Shown here: positions 10,279-23,329 of the stretch, in pieces | How the letters are laid out: each line of letters opens with the position of its first letter | Numbering within the stretch: the first letter of the stretch is position 1 | Assembly: GCA_017506865.1 (NCBI GenBank) | Contig: JAFCMP010000190.1 | Location: forward strand, 62,001-126,000 | Source of the DNA: Tribonema minus | Taxonomy: Eukaryota > Sar > Xanthophyceae > Tribonematales > Tribonemataceae | Length of the DNA stretch: 64,000 nt | Direction: 5' to 3' | Position numbers and translations under genes: made by a program | Notes under the pieces: model-generated | Seen by the model: only the letters and a program-made list of their open reading frames with translations | What the model was told of the DNA's origin: nothing | Databases searched by the model: none

Positions 10279-11399
10279 ATGCGGCGGGGGTGGCGCTGCA
10301 TGATGGCATTTGTCTGGCTGGTAATTGCCAGTGCGTGATTGGGCGGCATACGTATGTCGTGCGTGGGCTGAGATGATCGCAGCGGCAGGTTTCGGGGCCC
10401 AGCACGCAGAGGCGTGGTGCAGGTGCTGCGCGCAGAGCCATGTACAGTCCTTTGCAAGATGTGTTGGCAAAGGTGCGGGGAATTTGGCCCAAGCGATCCA
10501 TTCGATGGGTAAGACAACAGGATCAATGGCGTGGTCCTCGTAGATGCGCCGAGGAGCTGTGCTCCGCCGCCACAATTTGTTTGTTGTGTGTAATGAACCA
10601 ATAGCTTGGTGCAGTGGCAACGTGCACTCACTCTTGTGTTCGCTGTTGCATTGCAGCATCTGAAATGCGGTGAGCTCACCTGTGCATACGTGCTGCTTCG
10701 TCAATGATTCATGGATGCTCTGCAATTTTGATCCCAAGAGTGCAGTGCCCCCGTGGCTGCATTTGCCATTGCCGCCAGTCAAAGCTGACAAGAGTGTTTT
10801 ACGAGCAGTGGCAGTGCGCGAGGAATGCGTTGTCCATGCTTGCCATTTTGTTGATCAGGAGAAGTTAGTTTGTGATGCAAACATTACCAGATTCTGCCGG
10901 CAAGGCTGCTTGCTACATTGAAGTATGCTGCACTGCAGAACGGCCAGAGCACACCTATGGCTGCTGGTTGTCCTTGCGCTCAAATATAATCGAACAAGTC
11001 GCCATCGCATGGTCATAAGACGAGTCAACATGCCGAAGCTCAGCAGACAGACCGCAAGGGGCCAGAAGCACACAACAAAGCCGCAAGGCTGCTGTGCTGA
11101 CAAGCAATCAAGGGCAATGTCAAGCAGTTGACCAGTAAGTGCAGTGCATGTGTGCTCTGGAACATATGATGCAAAGGTGAGCAAGCAATCTGCTAAGAGT
11201 GTGTGGCAGGCGCAGGGGTAGTGGTGCTCCTATAGCGAGGGACTTGGACCGCGAGGTAGGAGTACGGGTTCCAACTTGGTTTACTAGAATTGTGTTCTAG
11301 CAACACGGTGTTGCTGAGCAATGTGAACATTGAATGAATTCCGGACTCCTGCATATGCCCCCAAAACTATGAGTCACTCACCTACTTGCTATTTCACCA
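10279..11399. other. NDC80 3' flank, no gene recognised
   Basis: The first 100 bp belong to the segment that is also found behind the NDC80 end copy at 28.07-28.17 kb, so they are probably 3' UTR or immediate downstream sequence. The rest has only short open frames and nothing recognisable. Confidence 0.4.
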
Positions 11400-11655
11400 T
11401 GCCTCACCAGACATCTGAAGGAGTGCGGCGATGATGACCGCGACGTTGAAGCACAATGAGCAGCGCGCCAATGATGCGCTGCGTCTGCAGGTCGCCAATC
11501 ACCTTCAGCTTCAAGGTCATGAACAGTGCCGTGGCAGTGCTCGTGTAGATGATGATGCTGCCGAGCAGGTACCTACTGGCACCGCTCGCCACGCTCACTG
11601 TGCGGACGCAAGACCATGAAGATCACCACATTGGCAAATGCAATGCATGCATGGC
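11400..11655 (-). pseudogene. fragment of the last exon of a Pmp-like membrane gene
   Basis: Read on the minus strand this encodes YLLGSIIIYTSTATALFM, then GDLQTQRIIGALLIV. It matches the membrane segment of the gene at 45.7-45.93 kb (YLLGSIIIYMSTATALFM and GDLQSQRIVGALLIM). The reading frame is lost at both ends and no neighbouring exons follow, so it is a dispersed, inverted copy of one piece of that exon or of a paralogue. Confidence 0.75.
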
Positions 11656-11944
11656 TCCACTGCAGCCCACGTGCTTACTTACCACCAGTTTGAGAACAAT
11701 ACAGCTACCATCTGATACGCCAGTTGCTTGACAGAGACTCCGAAAGGCTCACCAGCAGATGTATGCATACATGATGACAGCAACTTTATAGAAGGCTAAT
11801 CTAGATATGCCGCACCTTCAGATGATCGCCAGTATACATTGCCACAAACCCAAGGCATTGTATGCCCATGTACAGGCCCTGGTGATAAATCAGCCTTAAC
11901 GTCATGTAGGTGTAGATTGGCAGTGCGGCGAAGCATCATTAGGC

Positions 11945-12439
11945 TACCGTATTATTTATAATTAAGCCCATGGGGCGAGTTTTTTATGAGAGCGAAAAAA
12001 GGGGGGTGGGGCGCCATTAATACTTGGAGAAAAAAGGGTGGGGTGCATTAATGTTTGAGCCACGATAGCTCATCTAACACCATCATGAGATGCCAGCATG
12101 CTTCTACGCCGCTCCTGAAACCAGTTCAACTTTCGGAAAGCCAGCTGCTGTCACTCCGACCCTTTTTGGGGGTTTGGCTACATTGTTGCCTGCATTTCTG
12201 TCTGCTCTACAAATTGCTGACAGCGCATGTAGGCGCACACATGATGTGGTGATGTAGCATGAGTCACTGAGTGTGCATAGTACACGTACGCAGCGGGTAC
12301 ATGCTGCATATGCATGTGAGAATAAAGGGTGGGGGGCACATTGATATGAGCGAGAATTAAGGGTGGGGCGTAAGTTTATGAGGGCACGGAACACTCATAA
12401 AAAACTCGCCCCATGGGCTTAATTATAGATAATACGGTA
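11945..12439. mobile_element. MITE copy 1, TA target site, about 45-bp inverted ends
   Basis: The left end TA-CCGTATTATTTATAATTAAG and the right end CTTAATTATAGATAATACGG-TA are inverted copies; the match continues inward through CCCATGGGGCGAGTTTTTTATGAG. The element is about 490 bp without its TA duplications. It has no coding frame and internal runs of G (AAAGGGTGGGG type). The opposite arm of the large inverted repeat keeps the unoccupied site (GGCTACATCACC, TA at 56402-56403), which proves both the insertion and the TA duplication. TA target choice suggests a Tc1/mariner-type parent; that is inference. Confidence 0.85.
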
Positions 12440-15020
12440 CATCACCAACTCTGCAGTGCAGGGCATCAAGGTGCGTTGTGCCGTCAAACAAAGACACCTA
12501 ATTGAACTACCCCTCAAAGTGCCCAATATTTAGAGCATAATTGAAGAAACCATTCTCGTTCGGTTTCACAATGTACATGGCTGCATTTACTGATTTGGCG
12601 CATGACTTCGTCGTGATGTTGTGCAAGCAATACATGCAAAAGCCTGATGATTTGCATGCTCACATTCCACTCAAAGCATTGCAAACAGACAAAGCACACC
12701 AATGACCTGCAGTTGCTGCCCAGGCATTTCACATGCTGTGATGACATGCATGTCATGTGTTGCAATGGGCATTGCAGCATTCTGCAGGCAAACAACGTGA
12801 ACACCGAGCCAAATAGATTGTAGCCTGTCAGGAATATGCATTTACTGTTGTGTAGCAATGTACCAACATCCTGACTACATGGTGATATCACATAGCCAGT
12901 GGATCCTGCCGGCCGTTGACTAGGTATGCTATGACATCTGAAACACAAGATACAACAAAAATGCGAGTCGATCTTTGGCGCGAGGCCGCAAGGTGTTATG
13001 GCAACGGTGCTCGTCGCCGGCAGTTCCGAGTACTTTCTTGCTTGCTGTGTAATCACCTGCTTCCAAGGCAACGGCAAGTTAGCATCACGTGCGTTGCAAA
13101 TGAAGACATATCTGCTGTGCTGACACCTGCAAATGCGCAAAGACCATTGCAGGAGAGGGACCACAAGTACACACATGTTGATGTCGACGTTATCTGCTGT
13201 TACCAAGCTAACATAGACACCTCGCGGTACAGCTCACAGGTCAGGATGAGGTGTAGCAGTAACAGATGTGCGCTCCATAGCAGTGACTTGGTGCTGAAAG
13301 TGTGTATATCGGCACTTGCATTCACTGGCCGGCTCCTGCTGATCAGCAAAGTGCATCAAAAAGAGCTCGCAATTGCAAAGCGTCGCTTGCATCCTTCAGG
13401 CAAAATCAGGTCTCTCTTGGTACGACCCTGATGGTGTAAGCCTCAGTGTCAAGCCACCGCACCGCGACAAGGTGGAGACCGATCGCGGCAGAAAAAAACC
13501 GCAACAAGTGACATGCCTCAGACATAGGGGCGGCCCGGGAAACATGGGGCGGCGACTTCCCCATCCCCCCTGCGAAGGGCGCACAGCAATATCACTGCAG
13601 ATTGGGTGCCGCGAGGCAGGTGCCACGAGGCAGCAAACCAAATGATGTCTGCTAGCCCTAGGTGCAGTGATACGCTGATAGTCCTTCGGTGTCCAGGTCT
13701 ACTTCTGGTCACCAACACGCCTTCAGTGCCACGCCAGCCCAGGCGGCAGACCTAGCGCAGCACACGCCTGCTACACTGCAAAGAGGGTGGCATACGGGTA
13801 AATGCAACCACCACCGCCCCTCAATGCAAGCATGACCAGGCAGCCAAAAAGTGCCTTTGTATGGGCAAGCTGCCTTCTTGGTTGCCTGGCATCCTATGTC
13901 TGAGGGCAGCTCTTGTAATGCGGTACATCCGGTGCCTGGGCCAAAGTGTCCTCGAAGGGCGCAATAGTACCTCCAGACACATACATCGCCGACACAGGGG
14001 CAAGAAGCCCCCATGGACACAGTGTTCCATAAGTTTACATACAACGGTAGAGGAGAGGGAGCAGCACCTGCCTTATTGACTGCTTATGCTCACCGATGCC
14101 GTTGCGTGCAGCCCTTGGAGCACAGCCACCACCCAGGACAGCAGGAATATTCCGGAAAGAGCAGCGCCCGCGTATCGTCCTGTCTGCTCCTGTCCAAACA
14201 GCTTGAGCAGCAGCACTCGCGTATCGTCCTGGCTGCCACACTCTGCCCATCGCCACCAGGCTGATACTGGTCAGGTTTGTCCTGTGCCTTTTCTCTCGGA
14301 CGCTGGCTCGCGTCCACAAGGACAAACCCCGCGCTGCACGTAGCAAGCAGGCGCGAGCTAAGGGCATTCCTGTGCTGTCCGTGGTGGTGGTGTGTTTGTT
14401 TAGCTGCAGACTCGAGCGCCTGTTCCTAACCTATTAGTGCTCACGTCGGCAATTTAAGTTCGTCCCCAAACTTCAAACTCAGCGTTAACTTTGGGGTTTG
14501 TGCTCGCAGCAGCGCTCTCTCAGCTCGCCCTTGGACCAGAACTGGGCCAGAAATGGCCAGCAAGAGTTCTACAGCCACGAGCATTAGAGTTCAGCAGACT
14601 TTGCCAGCTGAGAGTCGTGGGAGGGGAGGTAATAGGTGGGGGCTAGGTACCAGCCAGGTACAGTGAGGCGGGCTTACGCTGTGCGATCGTGTTAAGAGGC
14701 CTGCCAGTGGCGCCCGTGCTGATGCGAGACCCGGTGGAGACGAACGGCGGTATACGAAAAAAGCCAAGGCCAGCCCCCGCCCCCAGGTATATGCCGAACC
14801 GCAACCGTCTATGGTTTGCTCTGTATACCAAACTACGCGCACTTCGTTCTCTTCGTATACATTCTCATGGCGCCGGGCATGCGCACAAGCTGACGCGCTT
14901 AGCCCGTGCTGTCCTATCACTGCCGTAGGTTGATGTGCATTTGAAGGCTTTGCTCAGTGGCATCTCATGATGAGAGTTGCCAACGTCAGAATACTACCTC
15001 GACACAGCCACGACGGGGGC

Positions 15021-15098
15021 TGGGAAGAGTGACACGACGCTATCATGGCATGTTTTCGAGGCGAAGACGAATCACACCGTGATTGATGATCACGGTGT
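15021..15098 (+). other. conserved mini-frame with P-loop-like motif, and a short hairpin
   Basis: In one frame 14990-15100 reads YYLDTATTGAGKSDTTLSW and on to VIDDHG. ATTGAGKS fits the A-x4-GKS Walker A pattern. The other arm (53.72-53.82 kb, reverse complement) keeps the same frame with few changes. Downstream the frame closes in both. At 15074-15098 the palindrome ACACCGTGAT / ATCACGGTGT with a 5-nt loop is also kept in both arms. A decayed ATPase exon is possible, chance equally so. Confidence 0.25.
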
Positions 15099-17747
15099 TG
15101 CTTGCTCAAGTATGCCATGCATGAGAAGGCTCTGCCACTAATGCCGGTTGTGGCAGTATCGCGTAGTGTCTGGCCTGAAGGTGCCCCATCAGCAGAGCAG
15201 TCAGAAAATGAATTTACCTGCTTAGAGCATGCATCGATTCGTAGAGCTTTGCTCCTTTTTGTTGAGGTTTTCCATTTGGCACTCTGCCAGCAAATGCGTC
15301 ACTGCAGTGGTCGGACGTCTGCAGGGTAGCGCCAGAAGGCTGTGGATGTGTGCTGCAGTATGTAGTTATTTGAGTATTGAAATTGTCCTTGCGCTGAAAG
15401 AACGCATAGAAGTCAGCATTGTGTAACGTGCAGCATGACCTTTGCTACATGAGAAAAAGGGTTCAAGTTGTGATGTCATGTGCCAGTTCTATTGTTATGC
15501 ATAAAGTGTACATGTTCAGCAACTGCATTCGCGGCCGCCAAATCACGCTTGTGGGCATACTTTCAAAACATCTGCCTGCGACACATCAGTGATCACAACG
15601 GTAGTTGCAACGAACAGCGCACACTGCGACAGAGGTACGCGGTTGCTCTGCGCTTGTGTGTGCAGCCAGACATGGGCGGTTTGTTGCATGCACAGTATTG
15701 GATGCCGCGAGATCAGATGTTCACAGTGCAAAGTTTTACACGTGGCTTACACTTTGCGTTAGTCGTACTGTAGTGTACCATGTACATTACGATATATTAT
15801 ACAACAGCACTTCACAATGGTGTTGCCAAGTGCCTGCACTTTTTCCCCCAATGTTGGTTTGTGTTCTCTCGCATGGCAACAATCCCCCCAACATGCGTTA
15901 GAAACTGATGCAGCAGCTGCAACGGGACAACATCTGGCTCACTTTGTGCTTATTGCAACAAGCGAGGCATTTTCACCACCACAGCTTATATCTCTAACCA
16001 ACCAACATCAAACTGTAGTCGTGCTCATGGCACTTTCTTGCAGTGTGACCAATCCAGACTGTTGTTAGCTAAGAAAGGGGTTCAATGCTCTGCAGACGCT
16101 GGTCGATGTAACACAGCTCCAGGGTGGGCTGATTCGAACCTTTGGTTGGTCATGGTCAATGCAACAGCGTGACACATGCCGTGACGCTGCTTTTGTTCAC
16201 GGTTGGTGTCATGCCCACCTGATTGCAGATGGACCACAAGCGGGAGATAGCCTCAAAGGCAGCAAGCGCTTGATGAGCATTCACGACACGCCTGTCAAGG
16301 GACGATGGTGAGCTTACTTTACAGTACAATGTAGGACGACATCATTTCGTCAGTGTGTGTTTTCTCAACATCACAAATGTCAGCACCACAGTTCATAGCA
16401 TCATGGAATCCTCTATTTAGACGCGAATCCCTGTATAATGCTATGCCCAAGGTGCAGTAGCGTTTGCAGTTATGGAATGAGTACAATTTTGTGGCACGTT
16501 TCATCGTGTGTGTGTGAATGATGTTGTCAAAATAAGCCTAGATATTATGTGCTATGATGTCAAACATTGTGCATCAGCGATCTCAGTAAACAATGAGCGT
16601 GCAAATCCTCTGCACAAGATCATCGCTACAAATTCATGAATGCAAGCGCTACAGACCTTGAAACAGGGCTGACACACTATCATCATACTTTCAAGTTACA
16701 CCTCGTTCACTGATACTTGAGTTTCAGCCTCGTGTTGGAAGTAGAAGGCTAAAGGCAACAATCTTTCTGAGTACGCACATGCTACGGGAGTACGCTCACC
16801 TCACTGGTTGTGGGGTGAGCGTTTGGAGACCAAAACCTTCATGAATGACGTGCTCGTGCACATCATATCATACTGGTGGAAGGCACTTGCGGCTAACCAT
16901 CCCTTGTCACCTAGAGCTCTACGATCTTTTGATTCGTTTTCATTCATACACATTTTTTGAAGTATATGTCCAAGTGCCTTCTGTATGAAATCGATGTTCA
17001 TCATCACAAGTGAAGGCCGCGAGTTTTGCTCCATACGACATGACTTGTGCAACTTTCACACTTTTGTGTACCAGAAAAATCTTTCTTGCTCATTCGCAGC
17101 TTGTTGGTGAAGATGTTCGAATGGTCATGCCAACAAATGTGCTTTCCTTGATTCAATGAGGAGTTTCATGTGCATTTTACTGGATCGGTGTATGTATTAT
17201 CTTAAGCAGCCTTTCCTTCTGTTGTGTTTGTCATGCCAGCTTCACACTGCAGTGGTGAAACCTGTGTCGTTGGTGGAGATGCTGGCCACACATCAAGTGG
17301 TCACACCAACAAATGTACTTTCCTTCATTCAGTGAGGAGTTTCGTATGCATTCTACTGGATTGGTGTATGTAGTAAATAAGTCAGTTTCTCCTTCTGTGC
17401 GTTTGTCACATGCCAGCTTCACACTGCAGGGGTAAGACCTGTGCCGTCCGTGATATGTGTTGTACTTCAGAGCATAGTTCTCAAGGCTCTGAAAGAAGTC
17501 CCAACATCTGCTCTGTTGCACAGTTTCATATGGGTATACACTGTGGCTACCTTACGCAACATGGCAAACTTGGAAGCCCCTTTACACAATGTCAGCTTCA
17601 GCAAAGTGCTCCTTTTGTGTGTACATGGGTGACCATCACTGGTCAACAACCATTGTCGACAAATAGTATTCAACAAACCACAAATATGGTGTCATCGGCA
17701 AAGTACAACATCGACACTTCGCCATGCCTTGTTGTGTGCTGCGCCAG

Positions 17748-20700
17748 GAGCTCTGAGGAGGATGATCTGCTGACTGCTCTTGTCGCTCAACATGGCCTCA
17801 AGAAGTGGGCGGAGATTGCCAAACACATCCCTGGCCGTAGCAACACTCAGTGCAGGGAGAGGTGGCTTAACCAGCTGGACCCGAAGATCAGCAAGGTAAT
17901 GCTTCTGGGGGCTGAACAACTTTCAAATAACTGTGCACGCAAGCATATAACCAATCTGAAGCATCTGAGGCAGCAAAGCGACCGAGCGAAGCCCGTTCTT
18001 TCACCAAAATGACAGCAGAACTGTTACTCTTTCAGAACATGGACGCACAGCTGTGAGTGGTCACCGTTCTGTCATTGTGCTGATCATGCACACGCATACA
18101 TGCACCAGGAATGATAGCTCACCAATGGGTGTTTGTGTAGCCTCAAGGGTCTGTCAGTAATTTGCTGTAGAAGTATGGCATGATACGCTACTGTTCTGCT
18201 GCAGGAAGGCCTTGGCAAACGTGATCATGATGGGAAGACTACAAGCTTCTGTACCCACACAATACTGCGCAGGCCTAAGGCTTTTATGCTACAGGGCAAA
18301 CACACACGACATGGAAGATTTAAAGGTCCGAGTGAGCAGCTATGGTCCGTTGTGCTGCACTGTTGCTGTCATCAAGGTTGATTTCCGCACAATTGATGTT
18401 AGCGCACAATGACGGCTGATTTGAGCACAAATGATGTAAATACACACATTCTCTTATGCAGCTGACCAGATACTGGCTGCGCTGCAGACCTACAGCATCA
18501 TCATACCCCACGATATGTACTGGTGTGTCATGCTCAAACATAAATATGATGGCACTGTTTGACTTGTGAACAATGACTGCAATAGCGGCGACCACAGTTA
18601 TCGGTGGAAGGGCATTTGCGGCTAATCACTCCTTGTCACCTAGAGCTCTACGATCTTTTGATTCATTACCATAAATCACATATTTTTTAGAAGTATCATA
18701 CAGAACCTGACTCAATTTCAAACGCACAAAGCCTCATGTGCGTCAAAGGATGTGTGACATCAGCAAAGCAGAAAGCCAACTGGCACATCCTGCGACTGTC
18801 AAACTACATCACGTCAGTCATCAAAGTATGTATTGTTATACTGCAAGTGAGTGCATGTGACAGTGTATACTATAGACTATAGGTCGCCACTGCGCCAGAG
18901 ATAGAGGACCGACCAATGGACTCAAGCAGACACAAGACTCGCGGCAGTGCTTCATTTGCTGAAGGTTCTAAGTAGAAGTGATTATTGAGAACCAGGCGGC
19001 AAAATATGAACAGCCACGTCAGTGCCCAACATGGCCCAACCTCAACATGAGCTGAGCTGTGTGCTGTCACCCTCTCAGGCATTAGCAAGCCCTTGCATGA
19101 TGACTGAACCGGCAAATCGCATGTAATCAAGGACAGCACAAAGTTGCCTCTAACGGCAAACGAGAGCGACAAGTGTGGACCTTAACCTTTATGTCTTCAC
19201 CATCACATGTTTGCCAATGATTTCAGGAACTACTGTTTTCTCAATGTGCGCTCCGACGCAAAACTCAGGGACCGCAACAGATGCTTGTGCGCTTTCAGTC
19301 ACTATTTAGCGCAAGATATTATTGTATTTTTTTTTTTGTTATGATTGTTGCTGCTTGCAGAGGAAGTGGACCACAGATGACGAAGAAGAGCTCTATAAAG
19401 CACATGCTGCGCTTGGACCCCAGTGGGCTCAAATTGCCAAGCAGCTGCCTGGACGTTCGACGCTCGCTGTCAAAAACCGCGTCAACTCCCGAGGATTTTT
19501 TGATAGGTGGCTGAAGGACACGCTGGTAAGCTGCGATGCAACAACATTATGTGCATGGCATCGTCAGCAAACAAGTATACTACTTCGAAGTATACAGAAA
19601 AATTAACGTCAAGGCATATGTAACGAGAGCATGTCCGAGCACATGGGGATGTGGCATGTAAGTATATCTATCAGTTGGGCTTCCACACCGTGTGACAGCA
19701 TCTCTGATGTTGATGGCAACAGCAATAGGTGCGGGTCGTCACACGAAGCAACAGTCAGTTTGGCACATGACTTCAGTATGCAGTTAGCGGTCATGGACAT
19801 GGTTGCGCCTTCATGCACCAGATCTTTGTCAACAATGTTGTGGACAGTGGCATGTTTGTTGCCATGAATTGGCTGTGATGTGGCAGTGGCCTGTGGTGAT
19901 CACATAGGTTTTGCTGCAGCATCGCAGCTGCATGTTGTCGATGAATGCAACAAGTCGCCGGCAGCTACACTGACAGCTTGCCGTTTGAAGGCGCACTGCT
20001 CTGCAGGCCGACATGTCGTTTCTCGCTATTTGGACCACAACAGTCTGATTTACTGAGCATAGACTTGGCATGCTTGTGCTGAGAAGCAACTACAAACCAA
20101 TAGATCGGCTGCCGTTGCGCAAAGCGAGGTCATTGCCCTGAAGCTGTTATGTTAGGGAAAGTAGCTTGACAAGGTCTAACAACTGCCTGATGCCGAACGT
20201 ACTCAGCGCACAGTAAGATTGGACCAGTGTAAGTCCGCAAGGTATGTGCCCTGGACTGCTGTATTGCGGTGCAGACCAGTCGTGTTTATAGTTACATCAG
20301 TAGATGATTTAGTGCCGTTGGTCAGAAATGCTAATTTAGTGCATTGTTCAAATCACTTGCTGCGGAAGAATATCTTGCTGCTCAGTTCCCATCCATCTAA
20401 CAATAGCTGAACCTTGCAGAAGGTGCAAGAAGGCTCAACAGAAAGCTGAGTGCTGAGGTCAGAGTGGCTAAGTGGAGTGCGTTCCTACAGGACAGATGCG
20501 CCTGATAACCTGACTTTTTTTTGCAGCAGCAGCCCTCATTTTCACCATGCCGCTGCTGACCAGTCACTAACACTGAGGTGCAGTGTAAAGGCAATATGCC
20601 CTGGTTGTGATGCGTGTACTCTATTATGGTGCTATTCTTGTCAAAGTTCAGCCAAAGATATGAAAGTGAGGCATTTGCCATGACTGATATTCATATGCCT

Positions 20701-21511
20701 TTGCTTAGTGATGTTCAAGTGAGCCGACATGGCTATGAAGCATGCGCATTACTTGCATGATACCTGCATGGACTCTGAGCCTTACAAGCACTGCACATTG
20801 CTGCTCTTGGGTCAAGCCCACCACTGACTGTGCCACTCTGCTTTGCTTGATGGTGGTCAGCCTTCAGGTGCACAGCTCAGCGGCCGTCATCGCACAAGGA
20901 CCACCCCTTCCAGCACAACTACTGCTGCTGCCACCGCCGCCGGAACCAGTCCCTCTCAGCAAGCCCCGGCGATGCAGGCGATTGCTGCTGTCCCGCTGAC
21001 GTCCAAGAAGGTGACAAATTCGCCAGCAGTGGGTACTTCCTCTGCTGCCGCTGCTTCCTCTGTCACAGTGGCCCGCGTCCTCAAGCACCAGGCACCCGCT
21101 GCTAAGGCACCTGGGTTGCTCGCTTTGGCGTCGGCCATCAAGTTGTCTGTTCCCAATGTCTCAGAGGAGATCTCAGCGCCAATGGCCGTTGGAAAGTCCA
21201 TGCCGCAGACTCATCATGTGCCGGTTTCTCCTACTGAAGTCGCCGCCGCCGCAGCCGCCCTTGTTGACATGGCTTCCACTGGCATTGCTACTGGTGCAGC
21301 TGACAGTGATGTCACCGTCGCAGCAGGCAGCGCTGCTAGAGACATAAAGAGTGCTGCTGCTGCAGCAGGTGGCGATCCTGTTGTTGAGGCAGCTGGTAGT
21401 GTCACTGAAGCAGCCAGGCAGTGTGCCACCACTCCCTCAGTAGCTGATGACGCGCCCAACACACTCGCTACTGGCGGAAGCTGGTCGGCAGGTGAGCTCC
21501 TTGAAGTTTGA
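17748..21511 (+). CDS. R2R3/3R-type MYB transcription factor (partial exon model)
   Basis: Exon 17748-17895 encodes a MYB repeat after a TG|G split tryptophan codon: W-SSEEDDLLTALVAQHG, KKWAEIAKHIPGRS, QCRERWLNQLDPKISK. It ends in phase 0 at AAG|GTAATG. Exon 19361-19525 follows in phase with the next repeat: RKWTTDDEEELYKAHA, QWAQIAKQLPGRS, AVKNRVNSRG. The QCRERW and LPGRS..AVKNR signatures are those of R2 and R3 of animal/plant 3R and R2R3 MYBs, which bind DNA and control cell-cycle or developmental genes. A probable C-terminal exon, 20868 to TGA 21511 (or to a strong donor GGCAG|GTGAGC at 21491), is Ala/Thr/Ser/Val-rich without domains. The first exon, and any exon at 19.5-20.9 kb, were not resolved. 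A broken copy of exon 17748-17895 forms the palindrome at 49.0-49.34 kb. Confidence 0.75.
18600..18690 (+). repeat. dispersed repeat inside the MYB intron
   Basis: GTCACCTAGAGCTCTACGAT and its flanks copy 16.87-16.97 kb in the same direction. Inverted copies lie at about 49.57-49.64 kb and 51.66-51.75 kb. Four copies in total; no coding potential. Confidence 0.7.
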
Positions 21512-23329
21512 CCTGCCTTCAGAGGCGGCAATTTCCATGGAGCCTGTCGTGTCATTACTCAGAGATCGACTGTCCCTATGGACCGCGTGCAGCCCCATGC
21601 AACCGCAGTCAGGCACAACACAGTGACTTATTGCCATGACTGTACACGACTGGCTGCACATTGCCGTCCGCTAGGTATTGGCAGTGCGGTTAATGGCCGT
21701 GGCAGTGGCCAAAGTAGCGTAGTAACCCTGACCTTGGAAGCAGTGCACGCACTCACGCCATGCATGGCCTGCGTGGGATGAGGGAAAACAAATGTGTGTT
21801 GAGTAGGAACTGGGGGGGCGATGGTGCACTGCGCCCAGATAATGCCTTGTGCACTCTACTATCGCATGCTCACTAGCCCCAGAGGAGTGCGCCGGCCTCT
21901 GAAGCGCGCAGCAGTGCATTGTGTGGCAGTTGGGCTTTGTACCAGGAAGAGGGGGCTGAGGTACTAGGTGGGCCCTGCCATCATGGTGCTTCAAATTATA
22001 CAAGCAGATGAGCGTGAATGCGTTGGGTGGAATGGTGGCAGGCCTGATAGCACGCACTTGCCGTGTCCACCCCAACCTTTCAGGCATGAAGCCCTGAGTT
22101 TGACTGCCATACGAGTGTTTGACCATGCAGGATACGAAGCAGCAGTAGGGCTGATGTTTGCTGCTGCTCGTACTTGAGAGTAGATTCTGGAGCTTGGTAT
22201 CATTGTTGAGATTTGCACCAGCAGGTTGCATCAACCCATGCTCTGTTGCAGTGGGAGCAGAGTGGGTTTGAGTCCGTAAGTCCGCATGCGTTGAGGCCCC
22301 GAGATTGGGAGCAGAAGGGGCTGAAACCGCAAGTCCGCCGAGAGATGTTCGAGGCAAAGTCTATCTGTTTGAGGCTGAGGAAATGTATGCTGCATGTGCA
22401 CATGCGAGGGTCGTACATGTACTCATGACTGCAATGCTGCTGGCTTGATTGTCTGTGCCATGCATGTGCATACACATATGCGTACACGTTTTCGGCGCCA
22501 TACGGACACAACTTGCGGAAAATTGTGTCATGTCAATATAATCGGATTGCAAAGATCACCCGGTTATTCCAAAGCAGCATTCCAGGCAAGTGTCACCGAA
22601 ACATGTCCCCGTCTTGTCGAAACATCCCTGACTGCTGCTGTCTTTTTGCCATGTATGGGCCCGTGAGCGTATAGTGTTTCATGTGGCCACCTTAGATTGG
22701 AAAGACGACCGTATAGGCTAGCACACGGTGAGGTCGGGTCGTGCGGATCATGTGCCTGTGTTAGCCAGGCGTTCTGGTACTTGTGATTGTTCTACACTAC
22801 ATGAATGGCGATGAGCTCTATGATGTCATTGAGGGTTCCAGAAGTTAGAGCGACACCATCCAAAGTAGCCGCCTGTGTGCAATGCGCAGTGTGTGCTACA
22901 TGATTCCAGAGAGACGTAGGCATGATACATCTTCATTGCTACATATATGCATGATGCACACACAGCAGTATATGACACTTCACAAGTTTTCACAAGACAC
23001 ATGTAGATCTGATAGCAAAAGCTGGACATTGCTGTCTGGGCTTAACACGCCCTAAGCAAGAACACCAGAAAAGTTAACAAAGACACATGTATATTCTGGT
23101 TTGCAAGACTATGGACATCCACCATCTGGGCTTTTTCGTGCCTGAACCTAAACTTCATACAAAACTGCATACTTCAAAGTAGTTTAAGTTGTTTGCTAGT
23201 TGCGCCACTCAGGTGCATTGCTAGCCTGCGCGTTCGATGGACCCAGACAGGCTTAGGCATGATATTTTTGCTGAAGCATACACTTCAAGCATGTATAGTT
23301 CACACCTCGAAGTACTTTTTATTAATTCG
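21512..23329. other. downstream of MYB, no gene recognised
   Basis: From about 21.96 kb this belongs to the inverted duplication (partner 47.85-48.96 kb). It contains two direct copies of a 20-30 bp unit ending in AAGTCCGC (around 22264-22287 and 22323-22344); in the right arm the same unit stands as an inverted pair. At 23312-23329 GTACTTTTTATTAATTC is an inverted copy of the LINE 3' terminus that ends copy B. Confidence 0.5.

Noticed and set aside
9720-10679. Minus-strand frames of up to 319 codons opposite NDC80 exon 5
   Set aside because: Shadow of a G/C-rich Ala/Arg/Glu coding exon on the plus strand; the antisense text is Ser/Arg/Pro-rich without motifs.
12514-13206. Minus-strand frame of 230 codons in the left duplication arm
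   Set aside because: The right-arm counterpart (55.8-56.3 kb) is interrupted, the text is Cys/His/Ser-rich without domains, and no splice-bounded structure is seen.
16120-16150. GGTTCGAATC-like word on the minus strand, resembling a tRNA T-arm
   Set aside because: Flanking bases do not form a T-stem and no anticodon or acceptor arm is present; the right-arm copy has lost the word.
17748-17895. MYB gene read as CDC5-like
   Set aside because: The QCRERW, NQLDP and LPGRS..AVKNR signatures are those of 3R/R2R3 MYBs; CDC5 repeats differ (KQCKARW, LDPSIKK).
17410-18012. Open frame of 200 codons taken as one MYB exon
   Set aside because: The MYB repeat begins only after a CAG acceptor at 17747; the upstream part is duplicated non-coding DNA and the frame runs past a clear donor at 17895.
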